A stretch of 64,000 nt of DNA from Sphingobacterium sp. UBA5670 (lineage in GTDB: Bacteria; Bacteroidota; Bacteroidia; Sphingobacteriales; Sphingobacteriaceae). The position numbers and the translations under genes were made by a program. Location: NCBI RefSeq assembly GCF_002420705.1, contig NZ_DIIM01000009.1, forward strand, positions 62,001 through 126,000. The letters run 5' to 3'. This document shows, in pieces, positions 26,408-35,512 of the stretch; position 1 is the stretch's first letter, and every line of letters starts with the position of its first letter. The notes under the pieces are model-generated. The model searched no databases. It had not been told where the DNA came from and worked only from the letters and a program-made list of their open reading frames with translations.

Positions 26408-27397
26408 ATGAAACAGATTCTATCTTTTATTTTAATTCCAGTTTTATTTTTAACATCTTGTTCGAAAGATGAACAATTTGATAATGAGACCGATCTGGTG
26501 GAGTATCGTAAAAATAGCACTGTATTTTCTTCAAACTATTTTATGATGTCAAACACAATTGATAAAGATCTTTTCTTAGGAGGATTGTGGTTGGTTGATA
26601 GTACAAAGGAAGGGGGGGAATTAGAGAAGCTGCGTGTAGACATCAGTAATTTTAAGATGAAAGTTGTTCATAATTCAGATCGAAGTACGATTAAGTTTGG
26701 CGATTTTACCCCGAATTATCAAAATGTTGCAGCTTATGCAAAGTTGTTTAAGAATGATATATTTTCTGCAAATGTCAATTTTAGCTATGGTAATTTCTCT
26801 GATTACAATATGATCAGGACTTTCTTACAAAATAGCTCTGATGCGGATGAAATTCTCACACTCATTGTTAAGGATAAAGATGGAGAAAGAATGGTGCAGC
26901 GAAAGCATGGTTATTATGAAGATCAGGTTTTGTTGGACCTTGTGCTTGGAACACAATATGATGAGTTTGCGGCTTTCTTCGATAAAAAATATGTAGAATC
27001 CCTGACTACAGAAGGGAATGTGCCAACCTATGTAAGCGCTGCTGCTTATGGGCAACATAGTTTGATTTTAGTTGAAAGTGATTATGCTGTTGATGAGATC
27101 AAGAATATCTTGAAGAAGCTGAAAGCAGGTGAGCAGCTGGATAATACAGATAAAGATCTTTTAGAATTAAGCTCTATAGTTATCTATTTACGCAGTGGTA
27201 GTAAGGAAAGTTATATTAAAAGAGCTGAAGGATTGAAGGAAATAGAAGCCGCATGGAAGGTGTTCAAAGAAAAGAGCGACAAAAGAAATAAAAGCTACGA
27301 ATTCCCGATTTGGTATAAACTGAACAGCTTAGAGAACTTTGGCTTAATGAAATATAAAATGAAATTCGATTATTTTGAAAAAAAGAATATACAGTAA
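26408..27397 (+). CDS. hypothetical lipoprotein inside the glycan cluster
   Basis: The 329-residue protein has the lipoprotein signal MKQILSFILIPVLFLTSC (cysteine at residue 18). The mature part shows an alpha/beta pattern resembling a pore-forming or MACPF-like repeat only vaguely (FKNDIFSANVNFSYGNFSDY, YVSAAAYGQHSLILVESDY, NILKKLKAGEQLDNTDKDL). The AAYGQHSLILVES segment recalls thiol-activated cytolysins, but the tryptophan-rich undecapeptide is absent, so this is not called. It lies between oppositely oriented glycosyltransferase genes. Function unknown. Confidence 0.75.
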   Translation: MKQILSFILIPVLFLTSCSKDEQFDNETDLVEYRKNSTVFSSNYFMMSNTIDKDLFLGGLWLVDSTKEGGELEKLRVDISNFKMKVVHNSDRSTIKFGDFTPNYQNVAAYAKLFKNDIFSANVNFSYGNFSDYNMIRTFLQNSSDADEILTLIVKDKDGERMVQRKHGYYEDQVLLDLVLGTQYDEFAAFFDKKYVESLTTEGNVPTYVSAAAYGQHSLILVESDYAVDEIKNILKKLKAGEQLDNTDKDLLELSSIVIYLRSGSKESYIKRAEGLKEIEAAWKVFKEKSDKRNKSYEFPIWYKLNSLENFGLMKYKMKFDYFEKKNIQ

Positions 27398-27453
27398 ACA
27401 CGCTATTAAGGGAGAGATTACTTGATTTTTTCCGATGACTATTGGAGGGGTAA

Positions 27454-28467
27454 CTATCTGTTGAAATACTCATTTTTGGTAAATGCATATAATTTTTTAT
27501 AGAAAAATGCATGTTTTACTAATTTCGTATGTTCGGTAAAACGTTTCCATTTATTGATGCGATTACGCCAGTTTAATCGTTCTTCGGTATTTAGCAGCTG
27601 ATCTACCATTTTATAGGCATTCAATTCTGACAAAGCAATCTTTCTTAGTTTCTCTCCGTCTTCGGGCTTGTATTTCTCCAGTTCCCGGATCAGTTCTTTT
27701 TCTTGATACTGTCGGTTAAGATAACGCCCGGAGCAATTCATCTTCACATATTTTGAAAAATTCTCGGGACGTAAATAGCCATCTGCTTTATTTCCGTTGT
27801 ATACACGATGATCATATATTAAACTGGGACGTCCGCACGCCATTGCATCATAGATAGATCTGCCGATTCCTACTACTAAATCAAAAAGATTAATCTTTTG
27901 CTCAATGTTGACTGCTGGATTACTATTTTTGTTATAAGCCTGAAAGTCTAAACCTTTAGCATCACAGACAGCCTTTAATTTTGCATTGGCCTTATCACTC
28001 TGACATAACGACAGTACGCTTTGAAGTGTGCTGTTTATTGGACGTAATGGTTTTTTTTTCTGTACATCAATTCCATTTAGAATAATATCATTTGCATAAC
28101 CGAGGTTCACTAGATGATCGGATATTTCTTCTGAAATGGCTACATGATAATCTGCAAGGGGAGAGGGTTGTTCTAACTCGGGTACAATACCGTGGCAGAT
28201 CTGAATGATGGGGGCCTTGGCAAAGAGTTCTTTAACCGAGCTATTGTGATTAGCAAAGATCAGATCATATCTTTTCTTTTTCATAAAAGGTATGTGTAAT
28301 TCTTCTTCTATCTTATCTGAAATTAAGCCTTTATCAAAAGTGAAGTATTCTACTTCAACATTAGGCCGTACGTTAAGTGCTTTGATTAAATCATAAGTAT
28401 ACATTTCTGAACCGCCGACTCCGGCTAGATGATTAGTTGCTACTAAGATCTTTTTTGTTTCTCCCAT
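27454..28467 (-). CDS. glycosyltransferase, GT-B fold (GT4-like)
   Basis: The 337-residue protein has the GT-B start KILVATNHLAGVGGSEMYTY (glycine-rich acceptor loop) and a C-terminal nucleotide-sugar region DLVVGIGRSIYDAMACGRPS (about residues 199-218), where the usual second glutamate of ExxxxxxxE is not evident. CHGIVPELEQPSPLADYHVAIS is a typical mid-domain segment. The C-terminal 60 residues are basic. It probably adds a sugar from a nucleotide donor, but the family assignment is by pattern only. It is last in the minus-strand arm, separated from the previous gene by a 196-base AT-rich gap. Confidence 0.8.
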   Translation of the reverse strand: MGETKKILVATNHLAGVGGSEMYTYDLIKALNVRPNVEVEYFTFDKGLISDKIEEELHIPFMKKKRYDLIFANHNSSVKELFAKAPIIQICHGIVPELEQPSPLADYHVAISEEISDHLVNLGYANDIILNGIDVQKKKPLRPINSTLQSVLSLCQSDKANAKLKAVCDAKGLDFQAYNKNSNPAVNIEQKINLFDLVVGIGRSIYDAMACGRPSLIYDHRVYNGNKADGYLRPENFSKYVKMNCSGRYLNRQYQEKELIRELEKYKPEDGEKLRKIALSELNAYKMVDQLLNTEERLNWRNRINKWKRFTEHTKLVKHAFFYKKLYAFTKNEYFNR

Positions 28468-28663
28468 TTCATTCTATTTTTTAAAAAATCACAACATGCC
28501 ATTGTATAATTAGTTATAAAAAAGTTGTGACCGTACTCATCTATCGGAATGAATATTTTCTTATATGATTATAATCAATAACGAGTACAAAGAGGTTTTC
28601 ATTACATCTGTTTATTTTTAAAAAATGTTAAACTACGTAATTAATGAATTGAAACCTTATAAA

Positions 28664-29719
28664 TTATAGCTGAATAGGGAAATTGATCGGAATATAATCT
28701 TTCTGGTCAAGAACATACTTAATCCAGTTAGAGAAGCTATATTTTCTCTTTATTATAGACGATATTTCTTGCATAGGGGCGTTAAGGAATGTAATGACCT
28801 GATCGTAATCTGTTGTAGAATCAATGATCAGTATATTCTCTGGTTGATAGAAATCATATTCTTTAATCGACTTTTGGGTTGTGATCAGCTTTTTTTTGAA
28901 GCCAATTGCTTCAAAAACACGAAAAGATAATCCATCATGTAAATAATTAGAAAAATCGACTAAGACGTTGGACCGCCTAACCATATCAATATTCTCTAAA
29001 TAAGTGATGCCGTCATAAATAGTGCTGATGATAGGGCACTGTTCTTTTATTTCTTTTACCAACTTGTCGCTGTGAGTATTAATTATTGCTTTGATTTTTA
29101 ATTCTTTTCGATCTTTGAATAAATTGAAGAACCGATAAATATCAGCGATTCTTTCTTCAATATAGGTGCCTATGAAAAGTATATCAATGGAGGGAATAAT
29201 TAAACTGCCGTTTTCTTGTTCAGTTAATTGCTGATCCAGATAGAAGTTGGTTAATGGTAAAGTACCGTCAATGGCTAAATCAGCAGGATCAAAAACAAAA
29301 AATCGATCAAAAAGCTCCATTCTAGAAAAAATATCTGGATATCGATTTAAACCATCCCACTGATAAGCGACTGTAAGTCCAGTGATACTTTTTACCTGAG
29401 AAATAATTGATTTGGGAAATATATCTGGTCGGATAAAAAGTGCATAATCTGCTCGCTGGATATGTGCAAATTTTTCCTCATATTGTTCATCCAAAAATCT
29501 TTTGCGTAATAGATTTTTATACTGATGATCTTTTAAAATAAGTTTTCGAAAAAGGTTTTTGAGCCGTAGGAAATAACTTTTGTAATAAAATGCTTTTTCT
29601 TCTATATTAATATCCACAACTTCAAATCCTAAGGATTCCAGTTGTCCGCGGATTACTAAATTCAGTCCAAAGTTTTTTGGAGTACCCAGTATAATAATTT
29701 TTCTATTATTGTATTCCAT
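28664..29719 (-). CDS. GT-B-like (CgeB-type) putative glycosyltransferase, paralogue A
   Basis: The 351-residue protein is one of three related proteins in this cluster, with those at 30802-31755 and 31756-32745. All share FD..(F/Y).FD..D.....(L/I)TN(F/Y) in the middle and GLSFRVFEAIGFKKKLIT near the C-terminus, followed by D.Y...N..II. The latter block resembles the nucleotide-sugar region of GT-B enzymes of the CgeB type. The N-terminus (KIIILGTPKNFGLNLVIRGQ) is Rossmann-like. Activity is inferred; no catalytic residue is certain. It is the most divergent of the three. Confidence 0.75.
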   Translation of the reverse strand: MEYNNRKIIILGTPKNFGLNLVIRGQLESLGFEVVDINIEEKAFYYKSYFLRLKNLFRKLILKDHQYKNLLRKRFLDEQYEEKFAHIQRADYALFIRPDIFPKSIISQVKSITGLTVAYQWDGLNRYPDIFSRMELFDRFFVFDPADLAIDGTLPLTNFYLDQQLTEQENGSLIIPSIDILFIGTYIEERIADIYRFFNLFKDRKELKIKAIINTHSDKLVKEIKEQCPIISTIYDGITYLENIDMVRRSNVLVDFSNYLHDGLSFRVFEAIGFKKKLITTQKSIKEYDFYQPENILIIDSTTDYDQVITFLNAPMQEISSIIKRKYSFSNWIKYVLDQKDYIPINFPIQL

Positions 29720-29737
29720 TCGTATTTTAAATCGTGA

Positions 29738-30802
29738 TTATCGAGCCAATAGTTTGGAGGATTGCATGATTTCATTCCAAATGTTTAACGTATCTTCTGT
29801 TTCTTTTTCTATCGTGTAATGAGCAAAAACAAATTTAGAAGCCAGTCGACCCTTTTCTAACATCTCGTCTTGGTTCACATTAAATTTATCAATAATTTTC
29901 TTTACTGATTCGACATAATCGATGATATTTCCTTCATTAACTGCTGTTGTAAATGAAGGGTTAAAATATTCCCTGCCACCTTGACCAATATAACCTATTA
30001 TATAGCAGCCACATGCCATAGCTTCAACAGGCGGTAAACCGAAGCCCTCTCTAAAGTTGAAGCTTAAAAAGATCATACTCTCTTTCATAATAGCGGCAAC
30101 CTCTGATTCAGTTTTATTATCAATAGATATGAGAGACCAGTCGTTTGGCAGCTCAGTTAATCGAAGAATATTAATAACCTGCGCAACGTCTCCACCAAGC
30201 TTTCTAGGCATGAAGCATATCTGTTTTTTTTTGTTTGTGCCCAATGAAAAGATATTATGGTCTATTCCTAAGTTCATTTTTAGGGTTTTTATATGCGGAA
30301 AAGCATAATTAAAATAATCTTTTGCATCTTCAGAGGCGACAATTGTAGCTAGAGTATCGGTGGAGTTATAAGGTGTATCTTTATAGTCTTCATCTAATCC
30401 AAAATGGTCAAAAGTATAATAGCAATTCTGATTAAAAATAACACGCTTATTTAAGGGCATGATCTTATGGATTCGGGGGCCATAGATTTCAGGGAATACT
30501 AGAATAGCATCTTTTTCAATATGACAGCTAATCAACCGAAGTATTTTTAAAAATATTTTTTTAGTGAATGTGATCTTTTTTTGTCGGTAATCGTATTTTA
30601 ATCTTTTGAATAACCAAGGATTGTATTTTATGGGAACTTTGGCATGGAACCAACGTTCTACTTTTCCTATTTTACGATGTAGAATTATAGCATGATAACC
30701 AGCCTCATTCAGGACTTGTACTTGACGGTACATTTGTTTTACACCACCGCTCGCAGATCTATTGGTTGGACAAATAAAATAAATAGTTGGCGTATTTGGC
30801 AT
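29738..30802 (-). CDS. glycosyltransferase family 4-like
   Basis: The 354-residue GT-B enzyme begins TIYFICPTNRSASGGVKQMY, with a glycine-rich acceptor loop, and carries the C-terminal donor motif FLSFNFREGFGLPPVEAMAC (about residues 248-267), where EGFGLPPVEAMACG is the ExxxxxxxE signature of GT4. It overlaps the upstream paralogue-B gene by one base (TAATG). It sits between paralogues A and B and is part of the same minus-strand operon. Confidence 0.88.
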   Translation of the reverse strand: MPNTPTIYFICPTNRSASGGVKQMYRQVQVLNEAGYHAIILHRKIGKVERWFHAKVPIKYNPWLFKRLKYDYRQKKITFTKKIFLKILRLISCHIEKDAILVFPEIYGPRIHKIMPLNKRVIFNQNCYYTFDHFGLDEDYKDTPYNSTDTLATIVASEDAKDYFNYAFPHIKTLKMNLGIDHNIFSLGTNKKKQICFMPRKLGGDVAQVINILRLTELPNDWSLISIDNKTESEVAAIMKESMIFLSFNFREGFGLPPVEAMACGCYIIGYIGQGGREYFNPSFTTAVNEGNIIDYVESVKKIIDKFNVNQDEMLEKGRLASKFVFAHYTIEKETEDTLNIWNEIMQSSKLLAR

Positions 30803-31755
30803 TATGATATGATCGTTTGAATCCAGTTTTTTATAAAATACTTTTCCTTGATATTGCTGCTGATTATTCTATAATCGTTCTCTATAAAAGATTTAGGTAT
30901 ATCTATCGTATTTATATCTTTAATGATGTATACGTTGTCCTCATGATATAAATCCGCTTGATCAATATTAGCAGTAGTTATTAATTTTTTTTCCAAACCG
31001 ATAGCTTCAAATGGTCTAAATGATAGGCCGCGTTGGTTTGGGTGTGCTAAATCTAGTATTATCTTGCTATCAAGATAGTATTCATAGGCTTTATTAAATG
31101 GAACAATTGTATGAATTACTTCCATATTTTTTGGAAGATCTTCCTTAATAGGGTGGGATTTGTAGGTGAATATTTTTGCTTTAGCTTTTATTCCATGTTT
31201 TTCAAAATATTTGAACAATTTAATTGCATCAGTGATTCTTTTGTCGTAAGTCATCAGTAATGCAATATCATATTGTAATATTGTTTTACGTAGAGTTGCA
31301 AAATAGAAATTTGTAATTGATTTAAAACCAAATTGCTCACAATCGACGGGGTCAAAGCTAAATATAGTATCGAAAGAATTAATAAAATTCTTTTGTGAGG
31401 GAATTTTATCTATACTGTCCCAGAATAAGCATACTGATCGTTTACAGGCTTGCTGAGCAAGATGTAAATCTTCTGCTGTCAATACATCTGGGCGATTAAC
31501 GATTAATAAATCGATTTCTCCGTGCTGAGTTATAGTTTGTCGGATATATTGTCCTTTTTTGATCTCTTTCAAATTTTTACCCAAAAAAGTTTTGAGGAAA
31601 AAATTATAGATACGTTCTCCGAGATTTTTGTATTGGTAGGGGAGTGTTGAATTGACGTCAATTATTTTATAACCACTGTATTTTTTGAGCCCCTCGCTTA
31701 CCACTTCATTAAATCCGTAATATCCTGGAGCGATAAATAGAATTTTTTTCTTCAT
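30802..31755 (-). CDS. GT-B-like (CgeB-type) putative glycosyltransferase, paralogue B
   Basis: The 317-residue member of the three-paralogue set has YKNLGERIYNFFLKTFLGKN near residue 43, FDTIFSFDPVDCEQFGFKS in the middle and GLSFRPFEAIGLEKKLITT near residue 254. It is closest to paralogue C: both share YKN(L/F)GER, the ITN(F/Y) block and a T/SYDKR segment (MTYDKRITDAIKL here). Genes B and C abut as TAAATG. The likely role is transfer of a sugar to lipid A core or another surface glycan, inferred only from context. Confidence 0.75.
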   Translation of the reverse strand: MKKKILFIAPGYYGFNEVVSEGLKKYSGYKIIDVNSTLPYQYKNLGERIYNFFLKTFLGKNLKEIKKGQYIRQTITQHGEIDLLIVNRPDVLTAEDLHLAQQACKRSVCLFWDSIDKIPSQKNFINSFDTIFSFDPVDCEQFGFKSITNFYFATLRKTILQYDIALLMTYDKRITDAIKLFKYFEKHGIKAKAKIFTYKSHPIKEDLPKNMEVIHTIVPFNKAYEYYLDSKIILDLAHPNQRGLSFRPFEAIGLEKKLITTANIDQADLYHEDNVYIIKDINTIDIPKSFIENDYRIISSNIKEKYFIKNWIQTIIS

Positions 31756-32745
31756 TTAATATAGAAGAGTTTTAAGATTAAAAATTTTCTGCAGCCAAGC
31801 ATCAAGTGTATAGCGCTCATAAATGTCGTTGGATAAAGCTTTATAAGGGCTATTTAAGAATGATGTGTCTAAATTACTTAAATTTTTATCTATATATAGA
31901 ATATTTTGTGTGGTATATAGATCATAATCAATAATACATGGATTATCTGTTATTATTTTCTTCTCTAGAGCCATAGCTTCAAAAACTCGAAAACTTAAAC
32001 CTTCTTGTCCTTCACGCATCAAATCTATTATCGCTTTTGACTTTTTGTATTCTTTTAAGACGGCTTCATTGTCGATAGGTTTTTTTCGGTATTCTATCAA
32101 TGATGCGCCTTTCGGCCTTAATATAAAGTTCCGTAATTTCTCTTTCCATACCTGTTTTCCGACCACAATAATCTTACTTCGTACTTGGAGGGTAGAAAGA
32201 CGAGCCGTGAGTTTACGAAGGAGCTTAATACGCCGTTTGTCATAGGAAGTGATATAGAATAAGTCGTTTTCAATTTCCTCGGTCTGAATCGGTTGTTCTG
32301 AAAGATAATTGTAGTTTGTTATCTTCTCAAAACCATATTTTTTTACATCCCTATCTTCAAAAGAATAGATCTTATCAAACAACTCCAACTTTTCTTCCAC
32401 TGGAAAACGCTCGAGGTTATCATACAGATAGGAAATTAAATATGGTGTATAAGATTTGATCTGTTTGATAGTCTTGTAATCTAAGGTATGTGGGTTAAGC
32501 ACCAATATTTGATCCTGAGGACCTAGTTTTTCCAAGGTATCTAGTACGTACTCTTGCCGTTTTATATGTTTGATATTTCTATTCAGAAAAATTTTGCTTA
32601 TTGCATTGGAAGCCCGTTCACCAAAATTTTTGTATTTATATGCCCCCATATTGATATGTGATGCATCAATACCCTTTTCTTGTAATTTCTTTACAATATG
32701 GTGGTCGTAATTCCAGTAATCAAAGCTTATAATGCAAATCTTCAT
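31756..32745 (-). CDS. GT-B-like (CgeB-type) putative glycosyltransferase, paralogue C
   Basis: The 329-residue paralogue of the two proteins downstream has YKNFGERASNAISKIFLNRN, FDKIYSFEDRDVKKYGFEK, ITSYDKRRIKLLRKL and GLSFRVFEAMALEKKIITD (about residues 258-276). The N-terminal KICIISFDYWNYDHHIVKKL is Rossmann-like. Its start lies inside the 3' end of the upstream GT2 gene (26-base overlap). The tandem arrangement suggests gene duplication followed by specialisation for different donor or acceptor sugars. Confidence 0.75.
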   Translation of the reverse strand: MKICIISFDYWNYDHHIVKKLQEKGIDASHINMGAYKYKNFGERASNAISKIFLNRNIKHIKRQEYVLDTLEKLGPQDQILVLNPHTLDYKTIKQIKSYTPYLISYLYDNLERFPVEEKLELFDKIYSFEDRDVKKYGFEKITNYNYLSEQPIQTEEIENDLFYITSYDKRRIKLLRKLTARLSTLQVRSKIIVVGKQVWKEKLRNFILRPKGASLIEYRKKPIDNEAVLKEYKKSKAIIDLMREGQEGLSFRVFEAMALEKKIITDNPCIIDYDLYTTQNILYIDKNLSNLDTSFLNSPYKALSNDIYERYTLDAWLQKIFNLKTLLY

Positions 32746-33496
32746 TTTTTTCTTCTCTTTTCAATGACTTAAAAGTTTCATGTACACTGAGACTCTGTAA
32801 GTAGCAAAGTTGATATCCTCGTCGCCCATCTAATATTCCTAGTTTCAAAAAGTATGCCTTAAAAAATTTAAAGGATACTTTGGCTAGGTGACTGAAGAGC
32901 GAATACCGCTTATCTTTGGCGTATAGCTCTTTACCTTTAAGCTGACCATAATGGACCATTTTTTCCTTATAACTTGCATAGTCTGCAAAGGAATAGTGCC
33001 ATATCTTGTTTTTTAAGCTACCAATTGTACCATTGACAAGCAATGTCTCATGCACTTTCTTTTTCGTGTCGTACGTTGCTTTACTTTTTTTGAACAAACG
33101 GAAGTTCTTATCGTTTTGCGTTCCCGAAAAATTAATGCGTTCACCACAAAAGAAAAATAAACGATACATATAATAAGCATCTTTTGCTTGCGGATCGTTT
33201 ATTGTCGACAATATCTCCGTTTGGCAAGCTGCAGTCAAACGCTCATCGGCATCCAAAAAAAGTACCCAATCGTTATTCGCATAAGTCAAGGCCAAATTGC
33301 GCTGCTTGGTGAAATCCTCAAATTTGTTTTGATAAATTTTCACCTTGGGGTGCAGACCAGCTAACTCAACTGTTCGATCGGTACTGAATGAATCCACAAC
33401 AATGATCTCATCTGCAAACTCCATGCTTTTGAGGACTTCCGCTATATTATCCTCTTCATTGTATGTAATGATTAAAGCGCTTATTTTTTGACTCAA
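32720..33496 (-). CDS. glycosyltransferase family 2, WaaE/KdtX-like
   Basis: The 258-residue enzyme matches LPS-core beta-glucosyltransferases of the WaaE/KdtX type: SALIITYNEEDNIAEVLKSM, ADEIIVVDSFSTDRTVELA, FTKQRNLALTYANNDWVLFL with the metal site FLDADER (about residues 89-95), and the later KVHETLL. The start is TTG: the frame has no upstream ATG or GTG, and the first downstream ATG (MEFADE) would delete the first strand. It is the first gene of a five-gene minus-strand operon and overlaps the next gene by 26 bases. Confidence 0.88.
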   Translation of the reverse strand: MSQKISALIITYNEEDNIAEVLKSMEFADEIIVVDSFSTDRTVELAGLHPKVKIYQNKFEDFTKQRNLALTYANNDWVLFLDADERLTAACQTEILSTINDPQAKDAYYMYRLFFFCGERINFSGTQNDKNFRLFKKSKATYDTKKKVHETLLVNGTIGSLKNKIWHYSFADYASYKEKMVHYGQLKGKELYAKDKRYSLFSHLAKVSFKFFKAYFLKLGILDGRRGYQLCYLQSLSVHETFKSLKREEKNEDLHYKL

Positions 33497-33855
33497 GGTA
33501 TACGATATAATTGAAAAATTGGACCATACTTTATTGTAACGTAAAAGTTCGCTAATTCGTTACAACTTAATTGAAAAAATGACATTTAATGTTTTTCACA
33601 ATGTAGATCACCTTACTGGGCTTTATTGCTTTGTGACAAATATATTACATATTTTTTGTAATAAAATATAAAAAAAATGAAATGTTTGCGAAGTGAATAT
33701 TTATTGTTCTCTAGAACAATATATGATCAACTAAATACAAGAAAAATACATATTTGTAAGGGATATATCGTTATTTTTACATGTTTTATAGTTTTGAATC
33801 TATTTTTACAACACTGTACAGGCTATTTATTACCATAATTTAATTTTTATTCCAA
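33497..33855. other. 359-base AT-rich divergent intergenic region
   Basis: This spacer separates the minus-strand GT2 operon from the plus-strand GT32 gene and must hold both promoters. It is very AT-rich. It contains a perfect dyad, ATTGTTC-TCTA-GAACAAT at 33703-33720 (8-bp arms when the flanking T/A is included), a possible operator, and a weaker TTACA/TGTAA pair near 33640. No exact TAnnTTTG element was found, and no gene or RNA is evident. Confidence 0.55.
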
Positions 33856-34521
33856 GTGGCTATTCCAAAAGTTATCTATCAGACTTTTAAAACCAATAAG
33901 ATACCCTTATTGACGAAGTTTTATATTTGGCGATTTCTAAAGCGAAATAAAGGCTATAGTAGGAAATTCTTTGATGATGCTCAAATTGATACACTTATCA
34001 GGGAAAATTTTGACCAACGTACGTATAAGGCCTTTGCCCGTTTACAGATAGGGGCCGCCAAAGCGGATTTTTTTAGGTATGCGGTTTTATATGTGTATGG
34101 TGGTATCTATTTAGATTTAGATAGCGATATTATCGGTGTGTTGGATCGTGTTATTAGGCCTGATGATACTGCTGTTATTACCCATGAGAAGAATAGGAGT
34201 CTTTATGCACAATGGGCATTGATCTACGATAAAGGACACCCATTTCTGAAAAAAACGATCGAACTGATCGTACGAAATATAGAGGAAAATAGATACCCAC
34301 ACGACGTTCATCAGATGACAGGACCAACAGTTTATACTGAGGCCATAAATTTGGTTTTAAAAGAAGATCCTCAGGTTTCCTATCGTCGGATAGCAGACGA
34401 TTATCAAGGGCTCCTGAAATTTAAGTATAAGCTCAGTAAGATCCTGATTTACGGCGACCGCTCACTGCATTGGAAAAAAATGCAGCTTCGTGTGCCCGTA
34501 GTCAAACCTATGGACGATTAG
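33856..34521 (+). CDS. glycosyltransferase family 32-like (DxD sugar transferase)
   Basis: The 221-residue enzyme starts AIPKVIYQTFKTNKIPLLTK and has the GT32 core AAKADFFRYAVLYVYGGIYL followed by DLDSDI (DxD, about residues 94-99) and a late HQMTGPTVYTEAI. The start is GTG at 33856: a stop lies five codons upstream and no ATG occurs between. Members transfer mannose, galactose or other hexoses in capsule and LPS core assembly. The following GT90 gene begins 31 bases later on the same strand. Confidence 0.88.
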   Translation: MAIPKVIYQTFKTNKIPLLTKFYIWRFLKRNKGYSRKFFDDAQIDTLIRENFDQRTYKAFARLQIGAAKADFFRYAVLYVYGGIYLDLDSDIIGVLDRVIRPDDTAVITHEKNRSLYAQWALIYDKGHPFLKKTIELIVRNIEENRYPHDVHQMTGPTVYTEAINLVLKEDPQVSYRRIADDYQGLLKFKYKLSKILIYGDRSLHWKKMQLRVPVVKPMDD

Positions 34522-34552
34522 TTAAAGGCGGCTCTTATTTCTTATATATGCT

Positions 34553-35512
34553 ATGAGTTTGAATTTCAAGAAGATCTTTTTAAAAAATAAGAATGTTAAA
34601 TTCTTTTATTATCTGAGTGTATTGGGACGGCAGTTGAGGCCGAAGCTGCTCTTACGAAAAAAAGCATCAGCGCTATTGAACAAAAACCTAACAGATGTGT
34701 CTGAATGGGTTCGGTTTAGGATAAACTATTATAATAAGTTATCCCCGCAGCAGTCCTTGTCAGATGAAGCAATTCAGATCAAAGATTATAAGATGCCGGA
34801 GAAAATTCGTGTTTATTATTTTGATAGCAAAGAATATCTTGACTATTTTGATCAGCGATTAAAATTTCAAATTCTGCCTGGAGATATTATTGATATCCCA
34901 GATAAACCCGCGCTGGTAAAAAGTAGACCAATAGCAGGTGATAATGCCAACTCGGTGTTATTGAACTTGGATAAGAGTAGGCACTTTAATTTTATTACTG
35001 ACCATATACCTTTTGGGGAGAAAAAAAATAAGCTTGTTGGAAGGAGTGAGTTTGCACAGGTTCATCGGGAACTTTTCTTTCAGAAATACCACAAACATCC
35101 ATTATGTGATTTAAAAAAGGCATTTAAGTCTTCAGATCCAGATTATCTTTCGATCACTGGACACTTGTCTTATAAATTTATTCTTGCCTTGGAAGGAAAC
35201 GATGTGGCGACAAATTTGAAGTGGATCATGTCTTCAAATTCCATCGCTGTCATGCCGATGCCAACGTATGAAACCTGGTTTATGGAGGGGACATTGCTGC
35301 CTGACCATCACTTTATCTGCATTAAAAGTGATTATTCGGATTTGGAGGAAAAGCTGCAGTATTATATTAATCACCCCGAGGCCGCTGAAGCAATTGTTAA
35401 ACAGGCCAACGCTTATGTGAAATTGTTTTTGAATCAGGCAGAAGAAGAATTTGTTTCTCTTCATGTATTGAAGAAGTATTTTATTTCAACGGGCCAATCG
35501 GTCAATTTATAA
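34553..35512 (+). CDS. glycosyltransferase family 90 (CAP10/LpsA-like)
   Basis: The 319-residue protein has the CAP10-type C-terminal domain: YKFILALEGNDVATNLKWIM (about residues 203-222), SIAVMPMPTYETWFMEGTLL and HFICIKSDYSDLEEKLQYY, followed by a helical NHPEAAEAIVKQANAYVKLF. GT90 enzymes include xylosyl- and glucosyltransferases of bacterial LPS and fungal capsule. Upstream, PGDIIDIPDKPALVKSRPI and RSEFAQVHRELFFQ are also family features. Its last 6 bases overlap the convergent GT4 gene. Confidence 0.85.
   Translation: MSLNFKKIFLKNKNVKFFYYLSVLGRQLRPKLLLRKKASALLNKNLTDVSEWVRFRINYYNKLSPQQSLSDEAIQIKDYKMPEKIRVYYFDSKEYLDYFDQRLKFQILPGDIIDIPDKPALVKSRPIAGDNANSVLLNLDKSRHFNFITDHIPFGEKKNKLVGRSEFAQVHRELFFQKYHKHPLCDLKKAFKSSDPDYLSITGHLSYKFILALEGNDVATNLKWIMSSNSIAVMPMPTYETWFMEGTLLPDHHFICIKSDYSDLEEKLQYYINHPEAAEAIVKQANAYVKLFLNQAEEEFVSLHVLKKYFISTGQSVNL

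Noticed and set aside
26408..27397. Thiol-activated cytolysin-like toxin
   Set aside because: A short AAYG segment is suggestive, but the tryptophan-rich undecapeptide and full domain pattern are missing.
33630..33680. Terminator-like TTACA/TGTAA hairpin
   Set aside because: The stem is only 5 bp in very AT-rich DNA and lies 150 or more bases from any gene end, so it is not supported.
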